A DNA stretch of 64,000 nucleotides from G963422445 sp963422445 (GCA_963422445.2 OY729512.2:5704001-5768000); one strand, 5' to 3'; positions 8,708 through 18,380 are shown, counted from the first letter of the stretch. A program made the numbers and translations. Notes: a model not told the origin generated them from the letters alone.

Positions 8708-10036
8708 ATGCTGAGCGAAACCAACAATCGCCTGTTGACAGAAGCCGGACCGGGCACCCAGATGGGCGAGCTGCTGCGCCGGTTCTGGATTCCGGTTGCC
8801 CTAGCGGAGGAGATCGGCGGACCCGACAGCCCGCCCCAGCGCGTGACCGTGCTCGGCGAGCCGCTGCTGCTGTTCCGCGACACCAGCGGCCGGATCGGCT
8901 TGGTTGACCGGCGTTGTCCGCATCGCGGCGCCGATCTCTATTACGGCCGGAACGAGGCCTGCGGATTGCGCTGCGTTTATCACGGCTGGAAGTTCGACGT
9001 AGACGGCAATTGCCTGGACTTGCCGACGACGCCGGCAGACAGCCGGTTTCGCGAAAAGATCCGGCTCACCGCCTATCCGGTGCAGGAAGCCGGTGGCCTG
9101 ATTTGGGGATTCCTCGATTCGGCGGCTGCGTTACCGGCGATTCCGAGGCACGAATTCACGCTGCTGCCGGACGCCCATATCCATGTCTCGAAGAAATGGC
9201 AGGACTGCAACTGGGTGCAAGCCCTGGAGGGCGCGATCGACACCGCGCATCTGTCATTCCTACACATGCCGGCACCAAGCGTTGACGCCGGCGCTGCGGC
9301 CGCTTCCAGCCCGGTATCGCAGGCCGCGCTCAGCGATCAGGACAGCGACGGGCGGGTCCGTTGGGTGCGTGATGATCCCTGCCCGTTCTTCACGGTCCTG
9401 CCGCATGCCGCAGGACTTCTATTCGGCGCCGCCAGACGGGCCGATGGTGACGACACGTATTGGCGAACGACCCAATTCCTGATGCCGAACCATGCCTATG
9501 CCCCCAACGCGTTCCCCGGCGAGACGCAGCATGGCCAGGCATGGACTCCGGCCGACGACCGGTCCTGCTGGATCTACACCTATAGCTGGAACAGCGAGCG
9601 GCCGATCACCTCTGCGGAGCGTGCCAAGTTCCGGGGCGGGTTCTCCATTCACTCGGAGGTTGACGACAGGTACGTACCGCTACGTCGGCTCGACAATGAC
9701 TATCTGATCGACCGGGAAGACCAGCGCCGCAACAGCTTTACCGGCATCCGCGGAGTGTCCGAACAGGATGCCGCGATACAGGAAAGCCAGGGGCCGATCG
9801 TGGACCGTTCGCGCGAGCATCTCGGCGAGACCGATCTTGGCATTATCGCATTCCGCAAACTGATGCTCGCCAGCGCCCTGGCCGATGGCGAGGCGCCGCC
9901 GGCCGCGTCCATGCCCGACGCCTATACCGTGCAATGCGGCGGCGCCGTTGCCCATCGCGATATCTCGTTGGCTGACGTCATGCGTGACCGGTTCGGCCAC
10001 ACGACAGGTCATGTCGGCAGCCGTTACAAGTCATAA
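8708..10036 (+). CDS. Rieske non-haem iron aromatic-ring oxygenase, alpha subunit
   Basis: Oxygenase component of a Rieske two-component system, 442 residues, of the phthalate 4,5-dioxygenase/vanillate demethylase-like branch. The [2Fe-2S] ligands are Cys70/His72 (CPHRGADL) and Cys89/His92 (CVYHGWKF). The mononuclear iron site is Asp178, His181 and His186 (IDTAHLSFLH). The family hydroxylates or demethylates aromatic or related substrates using electrons from a separate reductase. No reductase gene is adjacent; the flavin reductase at 45.6 kb is not an obvious partner. The region upstream (8579-8707) presumably carries its promoter, just downstream of the IS5 element. Confidence 0.93.
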   Translation: MLSETNNRLLTEAGPGTQMGELLRRFWIPVALAEEIGGPDSPPQRVTVLGEPLLLFRDTSGRIGLVDRRCPHRGADLYYGRNEACGLRCVYHGWKFDVDGNCLDLPTTPADSRFREKIRLTAYPVQEAGGLIWGFLDSAAALPAIPRHEFTLLPDAHIHVSKKWQDCNWVQALEGAIDTAHLSFLHMPAPSVDAGAAAASSPVSQAALSDQDSDGRVRWVRDDPCPFFTVLPHAAGLLFGAARRADGDDTYWRTTQFLMPNHAYAPNAFPGETQHGQAWTPADDRSCWIYTYSWNSERPITSAERAKFRGGFSIHSEVDDRYVPLRRLDNDYLIDREDQRRNSFTGIRGVSEQDAAIQESQGPIVDRSREHLGETDLGIIAFRKLMLASALADGEAPPAASMPDAYTVQCGGAVAHRDISLADVMRDRFGHTTGHVGSRYKS

Positions 10037-10044
10037 CCGCCCCG

Positions 10045-10806
10045 TTACATCTTCTTGCCTGCGGTCCAACCGCCATCGACCACGAGATTGTGGCCGGTGC
10101 AGAAACTCGCCTCGTCACTCGCAAGCCAGAGCACGGCACGAGCAATTTCCGATGGCTGACCCCAGCGCCCCATGGCGTGGATGTCCCTGATTTTTTCAGC
10201 CATCTCGGCGTCCTGGAAATAACGCTCGGTCAACGGCGTGCGAATCACCCCCGGTCCGACGGCATTGACCCGGATGTCGTGCGGTGCCAGATCCATGGCC
10301 AGCGCTTTGGTCATGCCGACAACCGCGTGCTTTGATGTCGCATAGGCGCAGCGCGAGGTGGAGGCCATGACACCGAGGGTCGAGGCGGTATTGATGATGG
10401 CGCCGCCCTTGCCAGCGGCAATGCAGTGGCGGGCAAAGGCCTGGGCCGAAATGAACACGCCGTTGACATTGACGTCGATGACGCTCCGCCACTCGTCAAC
10501 CGGCAGATCCTGAGCCGGCATGATCTCGCGAATGCCTGCATTGCAGAAAATCACGTCGAGCGAGCCCATCTGTTCGGCCGCGGCCGCGACAACATCGGCC
10601 GTCTCCTGCTCCCTGGTCACATCAAGCCGGAACGGGGCACTCTTGCCACCATTGGACCTGATCTCGTCGGCGACCCGGCCCGCAAGTTCAAGGTCAAGAT
10701 CAGCGACCGCGACAAAGGCGCCTTCCGCCGCAAAGTGCAGACCTGTCTCGCGTCCAATTCCCCCGGCTCCGCCGGTAATGATCACGCCCTTGTTTTCGAA
10801 GCGCAT
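10045..10806 (-). CDS. Short-chain dehydrogenase/reductase
   Basis: Classical SDR of 253 residues. The cofactor motif TGGAGGIG is at 11-18, NAG at 89-91, catalytic Ser142, and the Tyr155/Lys159 pair is in YATSK. The acidic residue after strand 2 (ADLD) suggests NAD preference. The C-terminal block LASDEASFCTGHNLVVDGGW is typical. GGGAG lies about nine bases before the ATG. The gene converges on the Rieske oxygenase with only 8 bp between them. SDRs next to Rieske oxygenases often oxidise cis-diols or alcohols from the oxygenation, but that link is inference. Confidence 0.95.
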   Translation of the reverse strand: MRFENKGVIITGGAGGIGRETGLHFAAEGAFVAVADLDLELAGRVADEIRSNGGKSAPFRLDVTREQETADVVAAAAEQMGSLDVIFCNAGIREIMPAQDLPVDEWRSVIDVNVNGVFISAQAFARHCIAAGKGGAIINTASTLGVMASTSRCAYATSKHAVVGMTKALAMDLAPHDIRVNAVGPGVIRTPLTERYFQDAEMAEKIRDIHAMGRWGQPSEIARAVLWLASDEASFCTGHNLVVDGGWTAGKKM

Positions 10807-10880
10807 GGCAGCTTACTCCCTGCTGAAATCGTATCGTTGCAGCTTGCAGTGTCGTGAGTCGCCCGTCAACCGGGTCGCGT
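10807..10880. other. Short non-coding stretch upstream of SDR
   Basis: This carries the SDR promoter side and the boundary of repeat R1. No gene is recognised. Confidence 0.4.
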
Positions 10881-11074
10881 CACGGCGATCCCATGCTAAA
10901 TTTGAGCGCCAGTCGAGCGGCTCTTTGACAACATAACAGCGAAGTCATTTTCACAAATTGGTCCGTAAACGATCAAATCGCTGGAGAAAACGGGGCTTTT
11001 CTATCTTTTTTGGCAAGAATTCGTGTCGCCAAACTCTTGTCATGGACTCGCTGTTTACAGCTTAGTATCACGAT
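10881..11074. repeat. Dispersed repeat R1, copy 1 (MITE-like)
   Basis: About 194 bp closely matching 31564-31758 and, in part, 60732-60808. The left end is cacggcgatcccatgct. The inner shared block runs through gcgaagtcattttcaca to catggactcgctgtttacag. The right end is a diverged inverted copy of the left end. There is no reading frame of note, so this is a non-autonomous element or an IS end relic. Confidence 0.72.
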
Positions 11075-12110
11075 GGGGTCGCGACGGCCGTCGGTCAGCA
11101 AGGTCACGAGGCTTACGCCATCGCAAGGTTGGGCCTCGGTCATTCGACGCAGCACAAACTCGTATACGGCTCCACATTCGCAAAGCGTCGGTTTTCCTCG
11201 ACGTCAAGGCCGGTCACGCATCCCCGAGGCTCCGTCTCTCCGCACATCAGGATCGCAGTGCCAATAACAATCAATCTGCGAGGGGCTAATACATCTTCGT
11301 CCCGGAGAATGTCACGCAGGGACTTGCCGGTCGTCCGGACTTCGACCGGATCCGTAGATCTCGACTTCAGGCCAACTGGCCATTTGTGCGGATCTCGGCG
11401 ACACAGTGAGCGAAGGCTTTCTGGGGTTCATCCAAATGGTATCTGACCGCTATGAAGCGAAGATCTATTCGGAATAACCGCTTATGCACGTGGCTCCGGT
11501 GAAACGCACATGTAGCGTTTGGCGTGCCGGGAATAGTCGACATCGGAGGCAACATCGTGTGTCACCGGAGCCACGTGCATAAGCGGTTTTCCTGTATACA
11601 TTTCTTCAGGGTAGCACAATATTCAGTATTTGAAATCAAGAAACTTTCCCATTTCCCTCTTCTCGATCCCGAAACTACAGAAATATAGATGACTTTGAAA
11701 CAAAATATCAATCCCTTTGTGATTCACGTTCCCTTTCGGACATCTATGGTAACGGCTTGGCGCGGGGGGGGGTCTCGTTACTGGAAATAAGATTTACATT
11801 CGAGTGTCGTATTTCGTTTGCCTCGCCATCTTTCTGGTCTTCATTACAATGCAGTCCGGGATCGCCACCTCGAACTGTTACCGGACGCTCCGTTGTGTGT
11901 GCCTCGGCTCTTTTGCGTCGGTATTGGCCATCGGGCAATGGCGACAAACCTTTGGCCACGCTGGTAGTTCCGCTTCAATCAGTGTCGTGCGATCGGTCAC
12001 TTTCAATGCCTCACCCATTCACGGCCGCCACGGTTGTCTTATTCGCTCGCGCCTTTCCACGGTGCACAACATATCCGGATTGAAACAACAACCGTTCAGC
12101 GATGTATCTG
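11075..12110. other. Gene-poor stretch with a strong inverted repeat
   Basis: About 1 kb with only short, unconvincing frames on both strands and lower GC than the neighbours around 11.6-11.75 kb. It holds the inverted repeat at 11476-11588 and a G-rich run near 11764. No recognisable protein similarity. Confidence 0.45.
11476..11588. repeat. Perfect 27 bp inverted repeat with nested hairpin
   Basis: The arm 11476-11502 is the exact reverse complement of 11562-11588 (27 of 27 bases), separated by 59 bases. Just inside the left arm lies a second small perfect stem, aaacgc/gcgttt around acatgta. Transcribed RNA would form a long stem with a side hairpin. The function is unknown. Confidence 0.85.
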
Positions 12111-13379
12111 TCACGTGATCTTGCGAAACCGGATCGGCATGTTGACAAGACCGCGCAGACTGACACCGTCGCGCCATTGCAAGTGATCAGCAGCAATCTC
12201 GATCTCGTCCATTGTGGCAAGCAGGCGTGGGAACGCAAGTGCCGCCTCCATCCGGGCGAGCGGCGCCCCGATACAGAAATGCATGCCAAAACCGAAGGCG
12301 ATCTGGCGGCCGTCCCGCCGGGTGATATCGAACCGCTCGGGATCGTCAAATGCGTCTGGATCCCGGTTGGCCGCATTGAGCATCAGGAAGACCCGTTCGC
12401 CAGCATTCAGATCCTGTCCGCGCAAGGTCAGATCCTCACCGACGATGCGCGACACCGCCGGGGCTGGAGAATCGTAGCGCAGCATTTCCTCGACAGCGCC
12501 GCTGACATGTTCCGGCGAATGCCTGAGCAGAACCTGCTGCCGGGGATGCTGAACCAGACGCATCAGGCCGTTGGCAAGCAGACCGGTTGTGGTCTCGTGC
12601 CCGGCGAACAGCAGCAGCATGCAATTCGAGACCAGTTCGTCATCGGACAAACCGACGCGGCCGGCAAGTTCCGTAATCAGGTCGCTGCCTGGGGTTCGGC
12701 GGCGCTGTCGCAACAGGTCGTGGAAGATTGTTCTGAGTTCCGAGACCGCGGTCTCGGCCCGAGCATGTTTTCCAGGCGCGGTTTGCGACGATCCAACGAA
12801 GAGCGCAAGATCGTGGCTGCAACACTGGAATACGTTCAGGTATTCGAGTGGAACACCGAGGATATCCATGATCACGCTTGCCGGCAGCGGATAGGCGAAG
12901 TCAGTGACGAAGTCCATTGAGCCGCCGTCGTGGGCCGACGCCAACAAGTCGTCAATGCGCTGCGCGATCCGTGGCGCCATAGCGTCAAGGGCCCGGGACG
13001 TAAACCATCGGTTCAGGTGGCCTCGAATCCGGCCGTGTTCTGGCGGATCGAGAAACACCGACCACAGCCGCAACGCCCGCTCGCTCTCGGTGAGCCGAGC
13101 TCGCCGCTCGGGCGCCAGCTCCTCGAAATAGGCCGTCATGCGTTCGGCCGAGTACCGCTGGTCGCGCTGGATCGCGAGGCAGTCGTCGTAGCGGGTCACA
13201 AGCCAGCCCTTGAGCCGATCGGACCAGGCCACGGGCGCGGCGGCGCGCAGGCGAGCAAGGGCCCGATAAGGCTCAGCGATCGTCTCCGGATCTGTCGGAT
13301 CGTAAATTGTTTCAGCGGATGCCGACCGATATCGGTCCAGCGTTTGCATAGATGCCCGCTGCGGTTCCGTCGCGCTCAT
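12111..13379 (-). CDS. Cytochrome P450
   Basis: Bacterial soluble cytochrome P450 of 422 residues, a haem-thiolate monooxygenase that needs a separate ferredoxin and reductase. The haem ligand is Cys369 in FGFGMHFCIG. The I-helix oxygen-activation motif AGHETT is at 259-264, and the ExxR pair is Glu298/Arg301. There is no membrane anchor, as expected for bacterial CYPs. The start ATG at 13379 has GGAGGGGG only a few bases upstream. No ferredoxin or reductase gene lies beside it. The substrate cannot be inferred; terpenoid, fatty acid and macrolide hydroxylases share these features. Confidence 0.95.
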   Translation of the reverse strand: MSATEPQRASMQTLDRYRSASAETIYDPTDPETIAEPYRALARLRAAAPVAWSDRLKGWLVTRYDDCLAIQRDQRYSAERMTAYFEELAPERRARLTESERALRLWSVFLDPPEHGRIRGHLNRWFTSRALDAMAPRIAQRIDDLLASAHDGGSMDFVTDFAYPLPASVIMDILGVPLEYLNVFQCCSHDLALFVGSSQTAPGKHARAETAVSELRTIFHDLLRQRRRTPGSDLITELAGRVGLSDDELVSNCMLLLFAGHETTTGLLANGLMRLVQHPRQQVLLRHSPEHVSGAVEEMLRYDSPAPAVSRIVGEDLTLRGQDLNAGERVFLMLNAANRDPDAFDDPERFDITRRDGRQIAFGFGMHFCIGAPLARMEAALAFPRLLATMDEIEIAADHLQWRDGVSLRGLVNMPIRFRKIT

Positions 13380-13738
13380 CTACCCCCTCCGAGCTACCAA
13401 TGTCGGCAAATATGTGGGTTTGGCTATCCTGCCGCAAGCGGCGTTGCACGGGTTCCGACTCATTGCCCTGTCTCGCGGTCAACCGCGGAGAGATTGTTCT
13501 CAACCCGCCGGAACCGTCAGATCCTTCCGGAATTCGATGATCGCCCATCCCGCGCCCACCGCGAGTCTCGGAGGCAATTCAATCTCGAGAAAAGACGACT
13601 TCGTTTTCGATTGGATTGGCTTGACATCCCGGCCCTTCGGGGCGAGTTTTAATGCGACTCTGGAAAGCATTTGCACATATTCAGGCGGTGCGAGGTCATC
13701 GCAATCCCGTCCATCATGGAAACGCCGGAAATAACGAT
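13380..13738. other. Intergenic region between P450 and NYN relic
   Basis: About 360 bp with promoter-side sequence of the P450 gene. No recognisable gene. Confidence 0.4.
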
Positions 13739-14412
13739 ATGGAACGGGCCTTCATTTATTGGGGCAATTCAAACGTTTTTCACGAAACAATATCTGGCCG
13801 AAGAACAGCGGGACGGTCCCGACGCCCACTACCGGGTCCGTATACATTTCGAGAACATGCTGCGACTGGCGCATGCGGACCGTATCGTGGGAAAAACCGT
13901 CGCAGCAGGTCCGATCCCGCCCGAAACGTGCCAACTGTGGAATCGCCTGGAAAGCCGGAACGCAAACGTTCATTTGCACGATCGCAGATCGTCCGAACGT
14001 GGCGCACGGGAAAGGCCCGGCCAGAATCGTCAATTGCGCCTTCTCGAAGATGCCCTCGATTATGTCGATGATCCGGGCATTGCCGTCCTGTTGACCGGCA
14101 GCGGCGCGGGTTGTCGGGAGGGCGCGGGCTTTCACCGGACGCTGGGGTGAATGCATGACCGAAACTGACGCATAGAAATCCTTTTGTGGTTCGCTTCGGC
14201 CCAATCAGCACATGCGCCATTGGGCCGAAGCGAACGGCGTTTTCGTACCGCTGGACGACTTCCATGCCTCGATCACGTTCATCGAACCGTCGAAACCCGG
14301 TTACGAGCTTGCGGTTCCGCACAACGCGTCGGTGTACCGGACCTGGTTCGTCGGAACGTCTCGCGGCACTTGGAATCGCGACCCTCGCAACCGGTCGGAT
14401 CATGACCGATGA
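13739..14412 (+). pseudogene. NYN-domain (PIN-like nuclease fold) protein, decayed
   Basis: Remnant of an NYN/LabA-like protein, a PIN-related putative RNase fold. The start MERAFIYWGNSNVFHE is in one frame (ATG at 13739). The body (YRVRIHFENMLRLAHADR, DPGIAVLLTGSGAG) continues in a second frame from about 13790 to 14150, where it hits a stop. The C-terminal part (MRHWAEANGVFVPLDD) is in a third frame from 14212. YWGNSN and LTGSGA correspond to the conserved acidic-site blocks, with expected aspartates replaced (N and S where family members have D). At least two frameshifts make it a pseudogene. A 17 bp inverted repeat interrupts it. Confidence 0.72.
14189..14235. repeat. Perfect 17 bp inverted repeat inside the NYN relic
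   Basis: 14189-14205 is the exact reverse complement of 14219-14235, with a 13-base spacer. The right arm encodes HWAEANG of the NYN protein, whereas the left arm replaces the expected coding sequence. A template-switch or foldback mutation could have created it. Confidence 0.85.
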
Positions 14413-14628
14413 CACCGGACATGAACGGGAATGCGCGCCGGCCCGGCGCAGCCATGGTCTATGACGAAAACCCGCCGGGGATCGACGCTTTTTTTTTCGA
14501 CACCGATTCGGACAGGAAGACGCGAGACGACATCGGAACGAAACACTGAAACCAGACCGAACCCGACAGGCAGGCAAGATCGGCGCATCGCGCTCGGTGA
14601 TCGCCGCAGGGACCGACGAGCATTATCA

Positions 14629-15579
14629 ATGACAGTCGTAAAACTTCACTCAGCAAATCCAGACAGCATTGCCGCCGCCGCGAACCGGTTGCGCGGTGGT
14701 CGACTGGTCGCCTTCGCGACCGAAACCGTTTACGGCCTTGGTGCCGATGCGACCGACGAATCTGCGGTCGCGCGGATATTCGCGGTGAAGAACCGTCCTC
14801 ACTTCAATCCCTTGATATCGCATGTCCCCGATGCCGCGGCAGCGATGGCCATCGGTCGCTTCAACGAGAACGCCCGCCGGATCACGGACGCGTTTTGGCC
14901 GGGCCCGCTCACGATCGTGGTCGAACGTGGCCGGAATTGTCCGGTTGCATGGCTGGCCACGGCCGGTCTCGACAGCGTCGCGATACGAGTGCCCGGCCAT
15001 CCGGGTGCGAGAGACCTGCTGCGCCGGGTCGGGCGTCCGGTTGCCGCACCGAGCGCCAACCGCTCGGGACGTATCAGCCCGACCCGGGCCGAGCATGTTG
15101 CCGCCGAACTCGTCGACGACGATATCCTGATTCTTGATGGCGGACCTTGCGCGGCCGGACTCGAGTCGACTGTCATCGATCTGTCGGGCGCCGTCCCGCG
15201 CTTGCTCCGGCCCGGCGTCGTGACCCGCGAAGACCTTGAAACCGTTCTCGGACCGGTGGCCGGACCGCGTAACGCGGAACCGGTTGTCGCCCCCGGCATG
15301 TTGGCCAGCCATTATGCGCCGGACCGCCCGTTGCGCCTGGACGCCGCCGCGCCGTTGCCGGGGGAGGCTTTTCTTGGTTTTGGCGAGAACGAAGCGGATG
15401 ATGCGGGGGCGTCGCTGAGCCCGAACGGTGATCTCGCGGAAGCGGCAGCCAATCTGTTCCATTTATTGCGGCACCTCGACCAACCGGATGTTGTGGCGAT
15501 TGCCGTCGCGCCGATACCGGATCATGGCCTCGGGGCGGCGATCAATGACCGGCTGCGCCGCGCCGCCGCACCCAGGTGA
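14629..15579 (+). CDS. sua5: Threonylcarbamoyl-AMP synthase, Sua5 type
   Basis: Makes L-threonylcarbamoyl-adenylate from threonine, bicarbonate and ATP, the first step of t6A37 modification of ANN-decoding tRNAs; cytosolic. The product has 316 residues: an N-terminal YrdC domain (FATETVYGLGADA, KNRPHFNPL, PSANRSGRISPT) and a C-terminal Sua5 domain joined by PGMLASHYAPDRPL. I start at the ATG at 14629, where YrdC-like sequence begins (MTVVKLHSAN); the longer upstream frame is not family-like. The ribosome site is weak. It is followed 75 bp later by a FAD-linked oxidase gene, a pairing I recall from other alphaproteobacteria (memory, not checked). Confidence 0.95.
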   Translation: MTVVKLHSANPDSIAAAANRLRGGRLVAFATETVYGLGADATDESAVARIFAVKNRPHFNPLISHVPDAAAAMAIGRFNENARRITDAFWPGPLTIVVERGRNCPVAWLATAGLDSVAIRVPGHPGARDLLRRVGRPVAAPSANRSGRISPTRAEHVAAELVDDDILILDGGPCAAGLESTVIDLSGAVPRLLRPGVVTREDLETVLGPVAGPRNAEPVVAPGMLASHYAPDRPLRLDAAAPLPGEAFLGFGENEADDAGASLSPNGDLAEAAANLFHLLRHLDQPDVVAIAVAPIPDHGLGAAINDRLRRAAAPR

Positions 15580-15654
15580 TCGCAATGTTGCCCCGAACGA
15601 GCTGCTGGCTATAGTGAGGCACTTGTCAGTAGTCCCCTGTGACCGGAGTTCATC

Positions 15655-17115
15655 ATGGCCGGACCGGCTCCGCGGCCAAAATCAGACAGCGCGTTTCAAC
15701 CGGGCACCGATCAGATCGCAGCGCTTGAATGCATCAAGGCGATCGTCGGCCAATCCGGATGGACGACCGACGCCGCGGAAATGGCCCCGCATCTGGTCGA
15801 ATGGCGCGGTCATTTTCGTGGCCGAGCGCAGATGGTGGTGCGGCCGAGCGCGACCGAAGATGTAGCCGCGGTGGTCAGCCTCTGCGCCGAAGCTCGTCTG
15901 CCGATTGTGCCGCAAGGTGGCAACACCGGCATGTGCGGCGGCGCAACGCCGCTGGACACTGGCGACGCCGTTATCCTGTCGCTCGCCCGAATGAACCGGA
16001 TCCGCGCCATTGATCCCGGCAACAACACCATGACGGTGGAAGCCGGCTGCGTACTGCAGACCCTTCAAGAAGCCGCGGCCAAAGCCGACCGATACTTTCC
16101 GCTCAGCCTCGCGGCCGAAGGCAGTTGCATGATTGGCGGCAATCTCTCGACCAATGCCGGCGGAACCAATGTTCTGCGTTACGGCAATGCCCGCGAACAG
16201 GTGCTCGGGCTCGAAGTAGTTCTGCCGGACGGACGAATCTGGGATGGCTTGCTCGGTCTGCGAAAGGACAATACTGGTTACGACCTGAAACATCTGTTTC
16301 TTGGCGCCGAAGGAACACTGGGGATCATCACCGCAGCGGTTCTGAAGCTGTTCCCGCAACCGCACCGCATCGACGCCGCGTTTTGCGCGGTCGCGAGCAT
16401 TCCCGCCGCCCTCGACTTGCTTGATCTGGCCAGACGGGACAGCGGCGACCGGGTCGAAACCTTCGAGCTGATTTCGCGCCCGGTCGTCGATCTGGTACTG
16501 AAGCACATCCCGGGAACCCATGATCCGCTGTCCGGACGCCATGACCATTACGTCCTGCTCGAACAGAGTTCAACGGCATCAGCCGACGCAGCCGACCGTT
16601 TCGTCGCCATGCTGGCCGACGCAATGGACAAGGGCCTGATCATTGACGCGACAGTGGCGCAGTCCGAAAAACAGCGGCGGGATTTCTGGGCCCTGCGGGA
16701 AAACGCCAGCGAGTCGCAAAAGCTTGAGGGGGCCTCGATCAAGCACGACATTTCGGTACCAGTTTCGGCAATCCCGGCGTTTCACGACGACGCCTGGGAA
16801 GCGGTCCAGGCGATTGAACCGAATGCCCGTCTGGTCGCCTTCGGCCATGCCGGAGACGGCAATCTGCATTACAACATCGCCGAACCTCAGGGCGGTGACC
16901 GTCGATCTTTTCTCGCCAAGACAGCTGCCGTAAACAAGGCGGTACATGATGCGGTCCACGCTCACAAGGGGTCGATCAGCGCCGAGCACGGCATCGGCCA
17001 ACTCAAGCGTGCCGAACTTGTCCGCTACAAACCCGATGTCGCGCTTGACGTGATGCGCCAGATCAAGGACATCCTTGATCCTTATGGCCTGATGAATCCC
17101 GGGAAAGTACTTTGA
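15655..17115 (+). CDS. FAD-binding 2-hydroxyacid dehydrogenase (GlcD/D-2-hydroxyglutarate dehydrogenase-like)
   Basis: Flavoprotein of 486 residues in the VAO/PCMH family (FAD_binding_4 plus FAD-oxidase_C). It probably oxidises a D-2-hydroxyacid such as D-2-hydroxyglutarate, D-lactate or glycolate, passing electrons to a quinone or ETF. The FAD-binding block PIVPQGGNTGMCGG is at about 83-96. The C-terminal active-site blocks GHAGDGNLHYN and SAEHGIGQLKR hold the metal/substrate histidines and the conserved Arg. GGAG precedes the ATG by about eight bases. Its stop overlaps the start of the next gene, so the two are translationally coupled. The precise substrate is open. Confidence 0.92.
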   Translation: MAGPAPRPKSDSAFQPGTDQIAALECIKAIVGQSGWTTDAAEMAPHLVEWRGHFRGRAQMVVRPSATEDVAAVVSLCAEARLPIVPQGGNTGMCGGATPLDTGDAVILSLARMNRIRAIDPGNNTMTVEAGCVLQTLQEAAAKADRYFPLSLAAEGSCMIGGNLSTNAGGTNVLRYGNAREQVLGLEVVLPDGRIWDGLLGLRKDNTGYDLKHLFLGAEGTLGIITAAVLKLFPQPHRIDAAFCAVASIPAALDLLDLARRDSGDRVETFELISRPVVDLVLKHIPGTHDPLSGRHDHYVLLEQSSTASADAADRFVAMLADAMDKGLIIDATVAQSEKQRRDFWALRENASESQKLEGASIKHDISVPVSAIPAFHDDAWEAVQAIEPNARLVAFGHAGDGNLHYNIAEPQGGDRRSFLAKTAAVNKAVHDAVHAHKGSISAEHGIGQLKRAELVRYKPDVALDVMRQIKDILDPYGLMNPGKVL

Positions 17116-18302
17116 CCGGTCTGATGGACAGCTTTCCGCCAGTGCCCGGCGCCCAGGTCACGCTGGCCAACTGGCGAACTGCACCCTTCAACTCATGGGC
17201 GTTCCACCATGTCCGGGAAATTATACCGACCGCCGAAATCGCCAACAACCCGGCTTCGGTCCAGAACCTCGAAACAGCGCCCGAGGATCTCGCGAAATTC
17301 ACTTTTGCTGACGGCCGGGGACGGCGTTGGGGCTTTGCCGACTTTCTGCGCGCCAGCAATACCGACGGACTGGTCATCCTCAAGAACGGCCGCATCATCC
17401 ACGAGTCTTACGCCAACGGCATGACGGCCGGAACACCGCATATCCTGATGTCGGTTTCGAAATCGATGCTCGGATTGCTGACCGGAATCCTGGTTGAACA
17501 GGATATCCTCGCCGTCGACCGCTCCGTCGCCGATATCCTCCCGGAGGTTTCCGGAACCACATATCGTGACGCCACGCTGCGCCATCTGCTCGACATGCGG
17601 GCGGGGGTCGCCTTTGACGAGGACTATTTGGCAACCGACGGAACGATCATCGCGTATCGGAAGGCCACCAACTGGAATCCGCTGGCGCCGGACGAAACCG
17701 AAACCGATCTGCGCGCCTTCTATCGCTATCTGACTGACTCCGACGGACAACACGGCCGCGGCTTTCATTATGTCTCGCCGAATACCGATCTCCTTGGCTG
17801 GGTGATCGAACGCGCTTCGGGTTACCGATATGCGGATCTGATGGCGCAGTTGCTTTGGGAACCGCTGGGTGCCACACGATCAGCCTACATCACGGTCGAT
17901 CGGCTCGGGGCACCGAGGGCGGCCGGCGGCATGTGCGCGACGGCCCGCGATCTCGCGCTGGTCGGACAACTGCTTCTCGAAGACGGCACACGAGACAGCA
18001 AGCAGGTCGTGCCGTCTGCCTGGATCGCCGACATCGCCGGCAACGGCAATGCGGCAGCCTGGAATGCCGGAAGTTTCGCACCGTATTTTCCGGGTCGCGC
18101 AATGCATTACCGCTCGAAATGGTATGTCGATAACGAAGCCGGGCCGATGCTGTTCGGCCTCGGGGTCCATGGACAGAACCTGTTCGTCGATCCCGCTTCG
18201 GATCTCGTCGTCGCAAAGTTCTCCTCGCAGGAACTGCCGCTTGATTCTGACCTGATCGGCCTGACCACGCATTTTGTCGACACCTTGCGTTGGAACCTCT
18301 AG
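17112..18302 (+). CDS. Beta-lactamase-fold serine hydrolase
   Basis: Serine hydrolase of the beta-lactamase/class C (EstB, penicillin-binding-protein-like) family, 396 residues. The nucleophile motif SxxK is Ser114-Val-Ser-Lys117, and Tyr220-Val-Ser is the Yxx general-base element (family YxN/YxS). No signal peptide is evident, so it is probably a cytosolic esterase or amidase rather than a resistance enzyme. The first codon I use is TTG at 17112, overlapping the preceding stop by four bases with GGGAAAG upstream. An ATG at 17124 is the alternative. An IS1595-family element begins 24 bp after the stop. Confidence 0.88.
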   Translation: MTGLMDSFPPVPGAQVTLANWRTAPFNSWAFHHVREIIPTAEIANNPASVQNLETAPEDLAKFTFADGRGRRWGFADFLRASNTDGLVILKNGRIIHESYANGMTAGTPHILMSVSKSMLGLLTGILVEQDILAVDRSVADILPEVSGTTYRDATLRHLLDMRAGVAFDEDYLATDGTIIAYRKATNWNPLAPDETETDLRAFYRYLTDSDGQHGRGFHYVSPNTDLLGWVIERASGYRYADLMAQLLWEPLGATRSAYITVDRLGAPRAAGGMCATARDLALVGQLLLEDGTRDSKQVVPSAWIADIAGNGNAAAWNAGSFAPYFPGRAMHYRSKWYVDNEAGPMLFGLGVHGQNLFVDPASDLVVAKFSSQELPLDSDLIGLTTHFVDTLRWNL

Positions 18303-18317
18303 AAGCTTGCGTCGCAG

Positions 18318-18325
18318 AAAATTTC
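18318..18325. repeat. 8 bp target duplication of the IS1595 element, left copy
   Basis: aaaatttc directly abuts the left terminus. The identical 8 bp lie at 20407-20414 directly after the right terminus. Eight-bp duplications are characteristic of the IS1595 family. Confidence 0.93.
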
Positions 18326-18380
18326 GGTTATTATATACTTGGCTACGCATCTTTTTGAAATATAATCGAGTCGTAATTTG

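Noticed and set aside
11476..11588. An integron attC site or riboswitch
   Set aside because: The arms are fully complementary without the unpaired extrahelical bases and core sites of attC, no cassette gene follows, and no riboswitch consensus is visible.
11764..11772. G homopolymer run
   Set aside because: Possibly a phase-variation tract, but no gene start or promoter is attached. Long homopolymers are also prone to sequencing error.
17112..18302. Beta-lactamase resistance gene
   Set aside because: No signal peptide, and the fold is shared with esterases and DD-peptidases; resistance is not supported by context.
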